Of a DNA stretch of 64,000 nt, positions 49,501 to 58,593 are shown one piece after another (the stretch's first letter is position 1; every line of letters begins with the position of its first letter). A program made the position numbers and the translations under genes. This DNA is from Actimicrobium sp. CCC2.4. Lineage in GTDB: Bacteria > Pseudomonadota > Gammaproteobacteria > Burkholderiales > Burkholderiaceae_D. A model generated the notes under the pieces. The model was not told the origin of the DNA. It made no database searches and saw only the letters and a program-made list of their open reading frames with translations. The stretch is from assembly GCF_034347385.1 (NCBI RefSeq), contig NZ_CP133777.1, positions 372,001 through 436,000 of the forward strand, written 5' to 3'.

Positions 49501-50253
49501 GATCGTCAGCGGTCGGGCATGGCGCACTGAATTCCAGAATGCCGGCACGGTCTGACCGGACAAAATACGGCCCGATGCATCGGTGACGGTACCCGAAATC
49601 ATGATTGGCAAGCGCTTGCCGGATTCCTCGAAAAAAGTGTCGATGGCAAACAGCGCGGCCTTGCAATTGAGCGTATCGAAGATGGTTTCGACCAGCAGGA
49701 TGTCGGAGCCGCCTTCGACCAGCGCACGGGTCTGATCCAGATAGGCTGCGACAAGCTGATCGAAGGTGACGTTGCGGGCCGCAGGGTCGTTGACATCCGG
49801 CGAAATTGAGGCGGTTTTTGGTGTCGGCCCGAGCGTGCCTGCGACGAAGCGCGGCTTGTCCGGGGTCGAGTACTTGTCGCAGGCCGCGCGGGCCAGACGC
49901 GCCGACGTGACATTCATCTCGTAGGCCAGATGCGCCATGTGATAGTCGTCCTGCGCGACGGTGGTCGCACCGAAGGTATTGGTCTCGATCATGTCGGCAC
50001 CGGCATCGAGGTATTGCTCGTGGATTTCGCTGACGATCTGCGGCTGCGTCAGCGATAGCAATTCATTGTTGCCCTTGACGAAGAGTTCGCGGCCCGGCCC
50101 GGTGAAATCGGCGAAGCGCGGTCCGCGGTAATCCTCTTCGCTCAGCTTGTATTGCTGGATCATCGTGCCCATCGCGCCATCGAGGATCAGGATGCGGCGC
50201 GACATCAGGTCGCGCAAGAGTGTTTCGGTGGCGGAGAAAGCGTCGCGTTTCAT
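46495..50253 (-). CDS. metH: Cobalamin-dependent methionine synthase
   Basis: MetH methylates homocysteine using methylcobalamin and 5-methyl-THF. The 1252 residues contain all modules: a homocysteine/zinc domain ([33 protein letters not shown]), a pterin-binding domain ([14 protein letters not shown]), the cap and cobalamin domain with the histidine ligand [10 protein letters not shown], and the C-terminal AdoMet reactivation domain ([12 protein letters not shown]). Length matches E. coli MetH (1227). It is convergent with the amidotransferase gene. The leader (50254-50621) has hairpins but no recognisable cobalamin riboswitch. Confidence 0.97.
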   Translation of the reverse strand: MKRDAFSATETLLRDLMSRRILILDGAMGTMIQQYKLSEEDYRGPRFADFTGPGRELFVKGNNELLSLTQPQIVSEIHEQYLDAGADMIETNTFGATTVAQDDYHMAHLAYEMNVTSARLARAACDKYSTPDKPRFVAGTLGPTPKTASISPDVNDPAARNVTFDQLVAAYLDQTRALVEGGSDILLVETIFDTLNCKAALFAIDTFFEESGKRLPIMISGTVTDASGRILSGQTVPAFWNSVRHARPLTIGLNCALGAALMRPYAEELSKIADTFVCIYPNAGLPNPMSDTGFDETPDVTSALLKDFAESGFVNIAGGCCGTTPDHIRAIAQTVASIAPRQIPVIPQAMRISGLEPFVIDDDSLFVNVGERTNVTGSKAFSRLILNEQYDEAIAVARQQVENGAQVIDINMDEAMLDSVAAMTRFLHLVASEPDIARVPIMIDSSKWSVIEAGLKCVQGKSIVNSISMKEGEDEFLRQARLCRSYGAAVIVMAFDEKGQADTLARKTEICQRAYNLLVSKVGFPPEDIIFDPNVFAIATGIEEHNNYAVDFIDATRWIRKNLPHAKISGGVSNVSFSFRGNDPAREAIHTVFLYHAIQAGMTMGIVNAGMMGVYSELSPELRERVEDVVLNRREDATERMIEIAGTLKAGDKKEEQNLEWREGPVQKRLAHALVHGITQWIVEDTEEARQQLLVNGGRPIHVIEGPLMDGMNIVGDLFGQGKMFLPQVVKSARVMKQAVAHLIPFIEIEKQLEEKKTGIAAKAKGKIVIATVKGDVHDIGKNIVSVVLQCNNFEVVNMGVMVPCSEILARAKAENADIIGLSGLITPSLEEMAYVAKEMQRDPYFRMMKIPLLIGGATTSRAHTAVKIAHNYEGPVVYVADASRSVSVAQSLLTPEQRDQYIADIATDYERIREQHANRKVVPMLSIAQARANKMVVPFTGNDAPVKPKFIGRREFRNVDLATLANYIDWAPFFQTWDLAGPFPAILTDEVVGETASKVYEEGLALLKKVIDGRWLTANGVVALMPANSINDDDIEIYTDETRTEVAFTYYGIRQQTIKPVIDGVARPNQCLADFIAPKSSGIADYIGLFAVTTGIGIEKYEKRFEDAHDDYSSIMLKSMADRLAEAFAEQMHERVRTDLWGTTPDETLSNSEMIKEQYLGIRPAPGYPACPEHTVKQEMFTLLQCGDIGMQVTESHAMFPGASVAGFYFGHRQSKYFSVGKIGEDQVKDMVTRRGASREDVERWLAPNLS

Positions 50254-50287
50254 GGTGTGCTCGATGAAAAAGGTGTCTGGAAATGCA

Positions 50288-50317
50288 AAACCCGGCTTGC
50301 AAAGCGGAGCCGGGTTT
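50288..50317. other. Hairpin in the metH leader
   Basis: AAACCCGGCT (50288-50297) pairs with AGCCGGGTTT (50308-50317) 35 bp upstream of the metH start. A second smaller hairpin, CCGCT/AGCGG, lies near 50326-50338. In the plus sense it is followed by CTTTTG, so it could act as a weak terminator or a leader structure. The 50254-50621 gap otherwise shows no gene. Confidence 0.5.
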
Positions 50318-50457
50318 CTTTTGGGCCGCTTTAGCGGTATTTATTTGGGCCCGTGCCGTCGTTGCAGGGGCCTGGCGCCCGCAAGCTGGGTTTGACTTTG
50401 TGGATCAAATCGGCGCTGGAAAATTATACGTCAAAGCGTCGAATGCCGACTCCGGCC

Positions 50458-50486
50458 AAAAAAAAGCCCGCTAAAGAGGCGGGCTT
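50458..50486 (-). terminator. Rho-independent terminator of the def-fmt operon
   Basis: On the minus strand an AAGCCCGC/GCGGGCTT stem (50479-50486 with 50464-50471) with a 7-nt loop is followed by a run of eight T. It lies 136 bp after the fmt stop. Confidence 0.9.
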
Positions 50487-50621
50487 GAATCCATATCAAA
50501 AAGATGAGACATGGAGGAGACAGGACGAGTATGGGGCGACACGCCGCAGCCCGCCAATTGTCTTTTGGCATAGCAGATATCGGATTGATGAATACCAGTG
50601 CAGATTGTGAGGGTGTGTCTG

Positions 50622-51593
50622 TCATCCTGCAGGAAAAACCTGCGCGCAAGTACCGGCGGCAATCGGAGACCCCTTGAGAAATTCCGATGCGGGCAAGCGC
50701 TTGCCACCGGGTTTTTGTAGCTCCGTCAGTCGCAGTGCGCTGCGACCGCAGGCAATCACCAATCCGGAGATGGCATCGGCGGCGATGATTTCGCCAGGCA
50801 AAGCCAGCTCCGAGCAAGCCACGACTTCAGCGCGCCAGATCTTGATGGCAACGCCGCCTATCAGGGCGCTGGCACCTGGTGCCGGATGGAAGGCGCGTAT
50901 CTTGCGCGACAGCAGTTCGGCGGGTTGCGCAAAATCCAGTGCGGCTTCTTCCTTGCTGATCTTGGCGGCATAACAGGTGCCGCTATCGGGTTGCTTTGTG
51001 GCGAGCAGCGCGCCGCGTTCGAGCTGGCGTAGCGCGTCGACGATCAGTTTTCCACCGAGCGACGCAAGCCGGTCGTGCAAGCTGCCGGTCGTGTCGTCCG
51101 CATCGATCACTAGCCGCTCGACCAGCAGCATCGGTCCGGTATCGAGACCTTTATCCATTTGCATGATGGTGATGCCGGTCTCCGGGTCGCCGGCTTCGAT
51201 GGCGCGGTGGATCGGCGCGGCGCCGCGCCAGCGTGGCAGCAGCGAAGCGTGGATATTCAGGCAGCCCGATGGCGGGATCGCCAGAACCGATGGCGGCAGG
51301 ATCAGGCCATAGGCGGCGACGACCATCACGTCATGCGGCGTGGCACGCAACAGTGCATCGGCTTCGCTGGCGGCATCGGGATATTTGCCATCCAGCCGTA
51401 ATGACACCGGTTGCGCTACCGGAATGCCGTGCGCCAGCGCAAATTGTTTCACCGCAGAGGCATGCAATTGCATGCCCCGTCCGGCCGGGCGATCGGGCTG
51501 CGTCAGCACCAGCGGGATGTCGAAGCCGGCAGCGTGGATTGCGGCCAGTGCGACGGCGGCAAATTCCGGCGTGCCGGCAAAGATGATTTTCAT
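50622..51593 (-). CDS. fmt: Methionyl-tRNA formyltransferase
   Basis: Fmt formylates initiator Met-tRNA using 10-formyl-THF. The 323-residue product shows [19 protein letters not shown], then the catalytic-loop block [20 protein letters not shown] (Asn and His) followed by [20 protein letters not shown], all family hallmarks; the C-terminal OB-like domain follows. The length is typical. It is 31 bp downstream of def in the same direction, the usual def-fmt operon. Confidence 0.97.
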   Translation of the reverse strand: MKIIFAGTPEFAAVALAAIHAAGFDIPLVLTQPDRPAGRGMQLHASAVKQFALAHGIPVAQPVSLRLDGKYPDAASEADALLRATPHDVMVVAAYGLILPPSVLAIPPSGCLNIHASLLPRWRGAAPIHRAIEAGDPETGITIMQMDKGLDTGPMLLVERLVIDADDTTGSLHDRLASLGGKLIVDALRQLERGALLATKQPDSGTCYAAKISKEEAALDFAQPAELLSRKIRAFHPAPGASALIGGVAIKIWRAEVVACSELALPGEIIAADAISGLVIACGRSALRLTELQKPGGKRLPASEFLKGSPIAAGTCAQVFPAG

Positions 51594-51624
51594 GAGGGCG
51601 ATTTTTCCTGGCGGGTCGCCGTGA

Positions 51625-52158
51625 TCAGCGATCGCTGTTACGTTTCTTGTCGCGATTGAGTTCGCGTTCTTCCTTGAGCATCTTCGCTTTGATCCGGTTG
51701 CGTTTGAGCGGCGACAGATACTCGACGAATACCTTACCTTTCAGGTGGTCCATCTCATGCTGGATGCAGACCGCCAGCAAGCCATCGGCGGTGATGTCGA
51801 AGACTTTACCGTCGACGTCGAGGGCGCGCACCTTGATACGGGCATGCCGCTCCACACCGTCATAGACGCCGGGTACCGACAGGCAACCTTCGTCATAGAG
51901 CTGCATTTCGGTGCTGGCCCAAGTGATTTCCGGGTTGATCAGCACGCGCAGTTCCGACTGATTATCGGAGATGTCGACAATGATCAATTGCTCATGCACG
52001 TCGACCTGCGACGAAGCCAAACCGACGCCGGGGGCGTCGTACATGGTTTCTGCCATATCGGCGACAAGCTGTTTCAGTCGAGTATCGAACACCGTCACTG
52101 GACGGGCAATCTTGTGCAGGCGCTGGTCGGGGTAACGCAATATATTTAGTAATGGCAT
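51625..52158 (-). CDS. def: Peptide deformylase
   Basis: Deformylase removes the formyl group from nascent proteins. The 177-residue protein has the three metal motifs: GVGLASSQ (the usual GxGLAAxQ with Ala to Ser), EGCLSVPG with its cysteine ligand, and QHEMDHLKG with the two histidines and catalytic Glu. [19 protein letters not shown] is the common start. ATG 52158 is preferred to a longer frame at 52176. It is first in the def-fmt operon and diverges from the LysM gene. Confidence 0.96.
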   Translation of the reverse strand: MPLLNILRYPDQRLHKIARPVTVFDTRLKQLVADMAETMYDAPGVGLASSQVDVHEQLIIVDISDNQSELRVLINPEITWASTEMQLYDEGCLSVPGVYDGVERHARIKVRALDVDGKVFDITADGLLAVCIQHEMDHLKGKVFVEYLSPLKRNRIKAKMLKEERELNRDKKRNSDR

Positions 52159-52330
52159 ACGGCTTTTGCGCAACAATGCGCTTAATGATGAACGTGTTTT
52201 ATCTTGCTAGTTCAAGGATTTGTGGGCAGACTTTGATTCAATTTGGCAAGTTTTTCCACGCATTTCCTTGCGTATGTACTCTGTCGCAAGGCTGCCCATT
52301 CAGGCCACGCGCACACTCACCGGATCAACC

Positions 52331-53404
52331 ATGAAAAAGTTTAGCACAGCCGTCCTCTGCTTCGCCTTTGCCGCAGCCTCGCTTTCCCTGGTCGCGTCGA
52401 GCGTGCAAGCAGCACCGGCACGCTGCGAATTCCTGGCCAATGCGCCCGACAGTCATCTGGTCGTCAAGGGCGATACGCTCTGGGATATCTCCGGAAAATT
52501 CCTGCAGCATCCGTGGTGCTGGCCGCAAGTGTGGGACATGAATCGTGACCAGATCCGTAATCCGCACTGGATTTATCCCGGACAAATTGTGTATTTCGAC
52601 CGTATCAATGGCCGTTTGCGATTAGGCAAGCCGATGGGTGACATGTCGATCGACCGGGTATCACCGCGCATCCGTATCGAAGGACTTGGCCAGGAAGCGA
52701 TCCCTGCGATCCCGTCGAATGTGATCGAGCCGTTCCTGTCGCAGCCGCTGATCATCGAAGAAAATGAATTGCAAGGCACGCCACGTATCGTCGCAACGCA
52801 GGAAGGCCACGTCTTCCTCGGTAAAAACGACAAGGCCTACGTGCGTGGTGACCTCAAGGCAGACACGTCGTTCCAGGTATTCCGGCCAGGCTTGCCACTG
52901 AAAGACCCCGAAACCGGAAAAATCATTGGTTACGAAGCCGCTTATCTCGGCAGCGTCAAGCTCGTGCAGGCTGACAAGAGCGGCGGCGATAGTGCCCATG
53001 TCTTTACAGTCGTGGCCGCCAAGGAAGAAATGGGCGTCGGCGACCGCTTGTTGCCGGTACCGCCTGCGCCTATCCTGAACTATGTGCCGCATCCACCGGA
53101 ACAGTCCGTGAACGCGCGCATCGTTTCGATTTACGGCGGCGTCACCCATGCCGGTCAGAACCAGATTGTCACTATTAATCGTGGCAAGAGTGACGGTATC
53201 GATATTGGCACGGTGTTGCAGCTAAGCCGCTCCGGTGCAGTCATCATCGACAAGACCGAAGGCAAGAAGGAAAAGATCAAGCTACCCGATTCCGACTATG
53301 GCACCTTGTTCGTATTCCGCGTCTTTCACAACATCTCGTACGCGCTGATCATGCAGGTCAGCGATTCGGTACAGATCGGGGACGTGGCCAAATCACCGGA
53401 GTAA
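52331..53404 (+). CDS. LysM-domain secreted protein
   Basis: After a signal peptide (MKKFSTAVLCFAFAAASLSL, cleavage near VQAAP) there is one LysM domain (HLVVKGDTLWDISGKFL to IYPGQIVYF, about residues 40-95), which binds peptidoglycan. The rest has repeated beta-rich segments and no catalytic motif. At 357 residues it matches the LysM protein commonly found beside dprA in betaproteobacteria. ATG 52331 is at the signal peptide. Its stop codon abuts the dprA frame, so the genes are linked. Confidence 0.9.
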   Translation: MKKFSTAVLCFAFAAASLSLVASSVQAAPARCEFLANAPDSHLVVKGDTLWDISGKFLQHPWCWPQVWDMNRDQIRNPHWIYPGQIVYFDRINGRLRLGKPMGDMSIDRVSPRIRIEGLGQEAIPAIPSNVIEPFLSQPLIIEENELQGTPRIVATQEGHVFLGKNDKAYVRGDLKADTSFQVFRPGLPLKDPETGKIIGYEAAYLGSVKLVQADKSGGDSAHVFTVVAAKEEMGVGDRLLPVPPAPILNYVPHPPEQSVNARIVSIYGGVTHAGQNQIVTINRGKSDGIDIGTVLQLSRSGAVIIDKTEGKKEKIKLPDSDYGTLFVFRVFHNISYALIMQVSDSVQIGDVAKSPE

Positions 53405-53491
53405 ATCCTGCCATCGACTGCCGAACCCCTGATCGAACCGCTTGAAGTCGCTGCGTGGATACGGCTGGAGCAAACGCACGGCGTCGGCAAT

Positions 53492-54526
53492 GTGACGGCG
53501 CGTCAATTGCTGACGCACTTCGGATTGCCGGACAATATCTTTGCTGCCGGTCAGGCGGCACTCAGTGCGCTGGTCGGCCTGCCACTGGCCCGTGCACTGA
53601 CCGCACCGGTCCCTGTCCGTACTCAAGTCCTCATCGATTACACGCTGCTCTGGTTGCAGCATCCTCATCATTATTTTCTTACCCTGGCTGATCCGCGCTA
53701 TCCGCAGAGCTTGCTGGATATCCCCGATCCGCCGATCACGCTGTATGTCAAAGGATGCATTGGGTTGCTGCAGATGCCATCCATCGCCATCGTTGGCAGT
53801 CGTAATGCCACGGCGCAAGGGGTGCTCAATGCGGAACGGTTTGCCGCGTCGCTCAGCCAAGCCGGCTTCCCGGTGGTGTCCGGGCTGGCGATGGGGATCG
53901 ATGCGGCCGCGCACGCGGGGGCGCTGTTGCATGCAGGTTCAACCATTGCGGTGATCGGCACCGGGATCGACATCATTTATCCGGCGCGCAATCGGGCATT
54001 GGCGGCACGGATTGCAAAAGACGGTTGCGTGGTCAGCGAATACGCCCTCGGTACCGAAGCGCTCTCCGCTAATTTCCCGCGCCGCAACCGCTTGATCAGT
54101 GGTTTGTCGCGTGCCGTACTGGTCGTCGAAGCAGCAGCCCGGTCCGGATCGTTGATCACGGCCCGGGTCGCCGCCGAACAAGGTCGCGATGTCTTTGCAA
54201 TTCCGGGTTCGATCCATGCACCCCTGTCGAAGGGTTGTCATTGGCTGATCAAGCAGGGTGCCAAGCTGGTCGAATCGGCACAGGACGTCCTCGAAGAAAT
54301 CGCACCGGCCGCACCGACGCCGGGCGCGCACGATACCGCAGTCCGGGTCGTGCCGCCGGCATTGGACGCCCTGCTAGCGGCACTCGGTTTTGATCCGGTC
54401 GATAGCGATGGTCTGGTAGCGCGAACCGGGCTGGAGGTGGCCACACTGAGTGCGCAATTGCTGGAGCTGGAACTGCTCGGATGCCTGGAAGTACTGCCTG
54501 GCGGGAATTACCGGCGAGTCGGGTAG
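53492..54526 (+). CDS. dprA: DNA-processing protein DprA
   Basis: DprA loads RecA on incoming single-stranded DNA during natural transformation. The Rossmann core is clear: SIAIVGSRNATAQG, VVSGLAMGIDAAAHAGAL, VIGTGIDIIYPARNRAL, NFPRRNRLISGLSRAVLVVEAA and GRDVFAIPGSI. A C-terminal winged helix (LLAALGFDPVDSDGLVARTG) follows. The given start is the first standard codon, GTG 53492. However, the frame is open from 53405, right after the LysM stop, and encodes a family-like N-terminus (EPLEVAAWIRLEQTHGVGN), so the real start may be a non-standard codon upstream. Confidence 0.92.
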   Translation: MTARQLLTHFGLPDNIFAAGQAALSALVGLPLARALTAPVPVRTQVLIDYTLLWLQHPHHYFLTLADPRYPQSLLDIPDPPITLYVKGCIGLLQMPSIAIVGSRNATAQGVLNAERFAASLSQAGFPVVSGLAMGIDAAAHAGALLHAGSTIAVIGTGIDIIYPARNRALAARIAKDGCVVSEYALGTEALSANFPRRNRLISGLSRAVLVVEAAARSGSLITARVAAEQGRDVFAIPGSIHAPLSKGCHWLIKQGAKLVESAQDVLEEIAPAAPTPGAHDTAVRVVPPALDALLAALGFDPVDSDGLVARTGLEVATLSAQLLELELLGCLEVLPGGNYRRVG

Positions 54527-54542
54527 AATCCCGACTCGCCGG
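54511..54542. terminator. Hairpin holding the dprA stop codon in its loop
   Basis: CCGGCGAGTCGGG (54511-54523) and CCCGACTCGCCGG (54530-54542) form a perfect 13-bp stem. The 6-nt loop contains the TAG stop of dprA. There is no T-run, so it is either a structured terminator or an mRNA-end stabiliser. Confidence 0.6.
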
Positions 54543-54646
54543 GCACGGGCACCTGCGCTGCATAGGGCGCAACTGCCTCCCGAAACCCTTTTCGCAAACG
54601 CTGCACGATGCTTGTGCCAGCGCGATCTAACCGCTACAGTGCATTC

Positions 54647-55123
54647 ATGTTCGACGTCCTTGTCTACCTCTACGAAACCTATTACCGTCCGGATGCCTGC
54701 CCACCACCGGCTGCACTGGTCAAGAAACTGTCGGCAATCGGTTTCGATGACGACGAGATCACCAGCGCACTCGACTGGCTCACGGATCTCGCACAAACCA
54801 CCACGACGCTGGCCGGACAGTACCCGCAGCAAGCCGCATTTTCATTTGGTACGCGCATTTACGTGCAACAGGAAATGGACGCGCTGGGAACGGCCGCCGT
54901 CGGTTTCATCCAGTTCCTCGAGGCCGCCAAGCTGCTCAATCCGGTCCAGCGCGAGATCGTTATCGAGCGGGCACTTGCCGTCAGCGGTACCCTGATCTCG
55001 CTCGACAAGCTGAAGGTCATCGTGCTGATGGTATTGTGGAGTCAAGGCAAGGAGCCTGACGGCTTGATGTTCGACGAACTCTTCCTCGATGATGACGAGC
55101 CCGAGCCAAGGCAATTACATTAA
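54647..55123 (+). CDS. smg: Smg/DUF494 family protein
   Basis: The 158-residue protein matches the Smg family: [20 protein letters not shown] at the start, [18 protein letters not shown], and [20 protein letters not shown] near the end. It is acidic and predicted helical. Function is unknown, although it is conserved beside dprA in many beta- and gammaproteobacteria. ATG 54647 is fixed by the conserved MFDVL start. It lies 120 bp after dprA, past the hairpin. Confidence 0.92.
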   Translation: MFDVLVYLYETYYRPDACPPPAALVKKLSAIGFDDDEITSALDWLTDLAQTTTTLAGQYPQQAAFSFGTRIYVQQEMDALGTAAVGFIQFLEAAKLLNPVQREIVIERALAVSGTLISLDKLKVIVLMVLWSQGKEPDGLMFDELFLDDDEPEPRQLH

Positions 55124-55330
55124 CCGGCCACCTGCTGCGACACCGTCGTGTCGCCCTCTTCGTTGCGACGAACCCCGGTTGCGGCTTTTGCAGGAACCCG
55201 CTTATTATCACTTTCGGTTGCCCGCGGTCAGCAACCTGTTACCGCGTAAGATTGCGGAGACGGGCTGTATGATGCGGTCAACGACGCTAACCGCCACGGG
55301 GCGAACGCCCTTTTTCCGAGACCAGACTCC

Positions 55331-57985
55331 ATGACTAAAACCCTCATCATCGCCGAGAAGCCTTCTGTCGCGAACGACATTGCGAAGACGCTCGGTGGCT
55401 TCACCAAGCACGATGAGTATTTTGAATCCGACGAATACGTATTGTCGTCCGCCGTCGGTCACCTGCTGGAAATCGCAGTGCCGGAAGAATTCGATATCAA
55501 GCGCGGCAAATGGAGCTTTGCCCATCTGCCGATGATTCCACCGTACTTTGCCCTGAACCCGATCGCCAAGACCGAAGCGCGCCTGAAAGTGCTGAACCGG
55601 CTGATCAAGCGCAAGGATGTCACTGCCCTGATCAATGCCTGCGATGCCGGGCGTGAAGGCGAACTGATCTTCCGGCTGATCGCCCAGAATGCCAAGGCCA
55701 AGCAACCGATCAAGCGGCTCTGGCTGCAATCAATGACGCCCGGTGCGATCCGCGAAGCCTTCACCAATTTGCGCGACGATGCCGAGATGCTGCCGCTGGC
55801 CGATGCCGCACGCTGCCGCAGCGAAGCCGACTGGCTGATCGGCATCAACGGCACCCGTGCAATGACGGCCTTCAACTCGAAGGAAGGTGGTTTTTACCTG
55901 ACCACGGTCGGTCGGGTCCAGACCCCGACGCTGTCGATCGTCGTGCTGCGCGAAGAGAAAATCAAGAAGTTCGTGGCCCGGGATTTCTGGGAAGTACGGG
56001 CCGATTTCGTCTGCGCTGCCGGTGTCTACGAAGGCCGCTGGCTCGATACCAAATTCAAGAAGGACGAGACCGATCCCGAGAAGCGCGCCGAGCGTCTCTG
56101 GAGCAAGGCAGCCGCCGAATCGATCGTCGCCGCCTGTCGTTCCAAGCAGGGCAATGTCACCGAAGAATCCAAACCGACCACCTCGATGGCACCCGGCCTG
56201 TTCGACCTGACCAGCCTGCAGCGTGAAGCCAATGCACGCTTCGGTTTCTCGGCCAAGAACACGCTCGGTCTGGCGCAGGCGCTGTACGAAAAGCACAAGG
56301 TGCTGACTTATCCGCGGACCGACTCGCGCCATCTGCCGGAAGACTACATCAGCACCGTCAAGGAAACGCTGGAGACGATTTCCGAGAACAACAACTATTA
56401 CCAGTTTGCTGCGCAGATCCTCAATGGCAATTGGGTCAAGCCGAACAAGCGCATCTTCGACAACACCAAGATCAGCGATCACTTCGCGATCATCCCGACC
56501 ACGCAAGCGCCTAAGAACTTGTCCGAGCCGGAGCAGAAGCTCTATGACCTCGTCACGCGCCGCTTCCTCGCGATCTTTTTTCCGGCCGCCGAATTCCAGG
56601 TCACGACGCGCTTTACCGAAGTCTCCGGGCATCAGTTCAAGACCGAAGGCAAGGTCATGGTCAACCCGGGCTGGCTGGCCGTGTACGGCAAGGACGTGGT
56701 CGATCCAAAAGCCGCCGATGGCGACGGTACGCTGGTCGCCGTGGCCAAGGGCGAAAAAGTCCAGACCGACACGATTGCCGCCAACGGCCTGGTCACCAAG
56801 CCGCCCGCCCGCTACACCGAAGCCACGCTGTTGTCGGCGATGGAAGGTGCCGGCAAGCTGATCGACGATGAAGAATTGCGCGATGCGATGGCCGGCAAGG
56901 GCCTCGGCACGCCAGCCACCCGCGCTGCGACGATCGAAGGCTTGATCAACGAGCGTTACCTGCTGCGCGAAGGCCGGGAAATGATCCCGACGGCCAAGGC
57001 GTTCCAGCTGATGACGCTGTTGCGCGGTCTCGGCGTGAACGAACTGACTGCGCCGGAACTGACCGGTGAATGGGAATACAAGCTCTCGCAAATGGAGCGC
57101 GGCAAGATCAGTCGCGAGGAGTTCATGCGCGAGATCGCGCAAATGACGCAGATCATTGTCAAGCGCGCCAAGGAATACGACAACGTCACCATTCCCGGCG
57201 ACTACACGACCCTGAAAACGCCATGCCCGAATTGCGGCAGCGTGGTCAAGGAAAACTATCGTCGCTTCGCCTGCACCAAGTGCGAATTCTCGATGAGCAA
57301 GACGCCGGGCAGTCGCCAGTTCGAAATCCCCGAAGTCGAGGAACTGCTGACCAACCGCACCATCGGACCGCTGCAGGGATTTCGCTCCAAGATGGGCCGG
57401 CCGTTCGCCGCCATCCTGAAAATCTCGCGCGACGAAGAGATCAAGAACTGCAAGCTCGAATTCGATTTCGGCCAGAACGATGAAGAAGGCGAGAACGGCG
57501 AGGGTGTCGATTTCACCGGCCAGACCGCGCTCGGTCCATGTCCGAAATGCGGCAACGGCGTGTTCGAACTGGGCCTGGCCTACGTCTGCGAAAAGAGCGT
57601 GGCCAAGCCGAAGGAATGCGATTTCCGCAGCGGTCGCATCATCCTGCAGCAGGAGATCCTGCCGGAGCAGATGGTCAAATTGCTCAACGAAGGCAAGACC
57701 GACCTGATGCCGGGTTTCGTGTCGCAACGCACACGCCGGCCGTTCAAGGCCTTCCTGGTCAAGGGCAAGGATGGCAAAGTCAGCTTCGAGTTCGAAGAGC
57801 GCAAAGCCAAGGCGCCGGCCAAGGGCAAGGCTGCTGCGGTTGAAGCTGACGAGGGCGATGCGCCCGAGGCAACCAAAGTCGTGAAGCTGGCCGCCAAACC
57901 GGCAGCCAAAAAAGCAGCGCCGAAAAAGGTCGCCGCCAAGAAGCCCGCAGTGCGCAAACCGGCAGTAAAAAAAGCCAGTGCATGA
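55331..57985 (+). CDS. topB: DNA topoisomerase III with histone-like Lys/Ala tail
   Basis: This is a type IA topoisomerase that relaxes or decatenates DNA. The TOPRIM domain shows TLIIAEKPSVANDIA and NACDAGREGELIF; the active-site tyrosine lies in VLTYPRTDSRHLP. Zinc-ribbon-like segments follow (CPNCGSVVKENYR, CPKCGNGVFELG). The last 55 or so residues are Lys/Ala/Pro-rich repeats (AAKKAAPKKVAAKKPAVRKP), like histone H1 or AlgP tails. At 884 residues it is longer than E. coli TopB (653). It is the last gene of the LysM-dprA-smg block; a 207-bp gap precedes it, and I see nothing firm there. Confidence 0.93.
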   Translation: MTKTLIIAEKPSVANDIAKTLGGFTKHDEYFESDEYVLSSAVGHLLEIAVPEEFDIKRGKWSFAHLPMIPPYFALNPIAKTEARLKVLNRLIKRKDVTALINACDAGREGELIFRLIAQNAKAKQPIKRLWLQSMTPGAIREAFTNLRDDAEMLPLADAARCRSEADWLIGINGTRAMTAFNSKEGGFYLTTVGRVQTPTLSIVVLREEKIKKFVARDFWEVRADFVCAAGVYEGRWLDTKFKKDETDPEKRAERLWSKAAAESIVAACRSKQGNVTEESKPTTSMAPGLFDLTSLQREANARFGFSAKNTLGLAQALYEKHKVLTYPRTDSRHLPEDYISTVKETLETISENNNYYQFAAQILNGNWVKPNKRIFDNTKISDHFAIIPTTQAPKNLSEPEQKLYDLVTRRFLAIFFPAAEFQVTTRFTEVSGHQFKTEGKVMVNPGWLAVYGKDVVDPKAADGDGTLVAVAKGEKVQTDTIAANGLVTKPPARYTEATLLSAMEGAGKLIDDEELRDAMAGKGLGTPATRAATIEGLINERYLLREGREMIPTAKAFQLMTLLRGLGVNELTAPELTGEWEYKLSQMERGKISREEFMREIAQMTQIIVKRAKEYDNVTIPGDYTTLKTPCPNCGSVVKENYRRFACTKCEFSMSKTPGSRQFEIPEVEELLTNRTIGPLQGFRSKMGRPFAAILKISRDEEIKNCKLEFDFGQNDEEGENGEGVDFTGQTALGPCPKCGNGVFELGLAYVCEKSVAKPKECDFRSGRIILQQEILPEQMVKLLNEGKTDLMPGFVSQRTRRPFKAFLVKGKDGKVSFEFEERKAKAPAKGKAAAVEADEGDAPEATKVVKLAAKPAAKKAAPKKVAAKKPAVRKPAVKKASA

Positions 57986-57992
57986 TTGGCTT

Positions 57993-58035
57993 GCATCAGG
58001 AGTCGCTGCTTATTTTTTAAGCAGGCTCCTGATGC
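57993..58035. terminator. Compound hairpin after topoisomerase III gene
   Basis: GCATCAGGAG (57993-58002) pairs with CTCCTGATGC (58026-58035), and inside it CTGCTT pairs with AAGCAG around an A/T loop containing T6. It is a plausible terminator for the topoisomerase gene, although the T-run is in the loop rather than after the stem. Confidence 0.55.
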
Positions 58036-58077
58036 CATGCTATCGTCTCGTCAAGCCTACTTTTTGAAGGAACACTG

Positions 58078-58422
58078 ATGAACGAGATCACTCAAAGCTT
58101 GCCCGAAAAAGACGATTGCAATTTCGCGATGCTGGCGCATCTGCTGGGGATTTTTACCGGTTTCATCGGTGCGCTGCTGATCTGGCTGCTCAAGAAAGAC
58201 AGCTCGGCATACATTGCGCAAGAGTCCGCCGAAGCCCTCAACTTCCAGCTTACCGTGATGATCGGTTACGTGATTTGCGGGGTACTGACGCTGGTCCTGA
58301 TCGGCTTGCTGGCGTTCCCGCTGCTGTACGTTGTCAACATCGTGTTCTGCATTCTCGGGGCGGTGGCGGCGTCCAAGGGGACCGGCTACCGGTATCCGTT
58401 TGTGCTGCGGCTGATCAAGTAA
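58078..58422 (+). CDS. DUF4870-type membrane protein
   Basis: The 114-residue protein begins with a short soluble stretch, then MLAHLLGIFTGFIGALLIWL, then IAQESAEALNFQLTVMIGYV and a final two helices. The pattern HLLG-FxGxLxIWLLKK-ESAxALNFQ is that of DUF4870 (Tic20-like) proteins. Function is unknown. It is a single gene between the topoisomerase hairpin and the REP pair. Confidence 0.85.
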   Translation: MNEITQSLPEKDDCNFAMLAHLLGIFTGFIGALLIWLLKKDSSAYIAQESAEALNFQLTVMIGYVICGVLTLVLIGLLAFPLLYVVNIVFCILGAVAASKGTGYRYPFVLRLIK

Positions 58423-58431
58423 TGATCCTGC

Positions 58432-58464
58432 GGTGCAATGCCCTTCGGTTATTGCACCCTACGA
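58432..58464 (-). repeat. REP-like palindromic element, copy 2
   Basis: The minus-strand sequence repeats copy 1 almost exactly (TCGTAGGGTGCAATAACCGA then AGGGCATTGCACC). It lies 9 bp after the DUF4870 stop and faces copy 3. Confidence 0.85.
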
Positions 58465-58525
58465 TTTGCCGGACGCCGACGATTGGTGGCGGCCGCAACA
58501 GATCAAGGTCAACATCCACGTCCAT

Positions 58526-58558
58526 TCGTAGGGTGCAATAACCGCAGGGCATTGCACC
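58526..58558 (+). repeat. REP-like palindromic element, copy 3
   Basis: This copy differs from copy 2 at one base (CCGCAGG instead of CCGAAGG). Copies 2 and 3 are inverted and 61 bp apart, forming a BIME-like pair in the gap between the DUF4870 gene and the RND pump gene. Confidence 0.85.
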
Positions 58559-58593
58559 AAATGCCCCGCTCGCGCTCGTCAATCCCAATCCGG

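Noticed and set aside
50254-50621. Cobalamin riboswitch or small gene upstream of metH
   Set aside because: I found hairpins but no B12-box-like sequence, and the short open frames there lack ribosome sites or recognisable sequence.
55730-57727. Long open frame (665 codons) antisense to topoisomerase III
   Set aside because: It covers only the coding part of the topoisomerase gene, is rich in unusual Asp/Gly/Arg runs, and has no recognisable domain.
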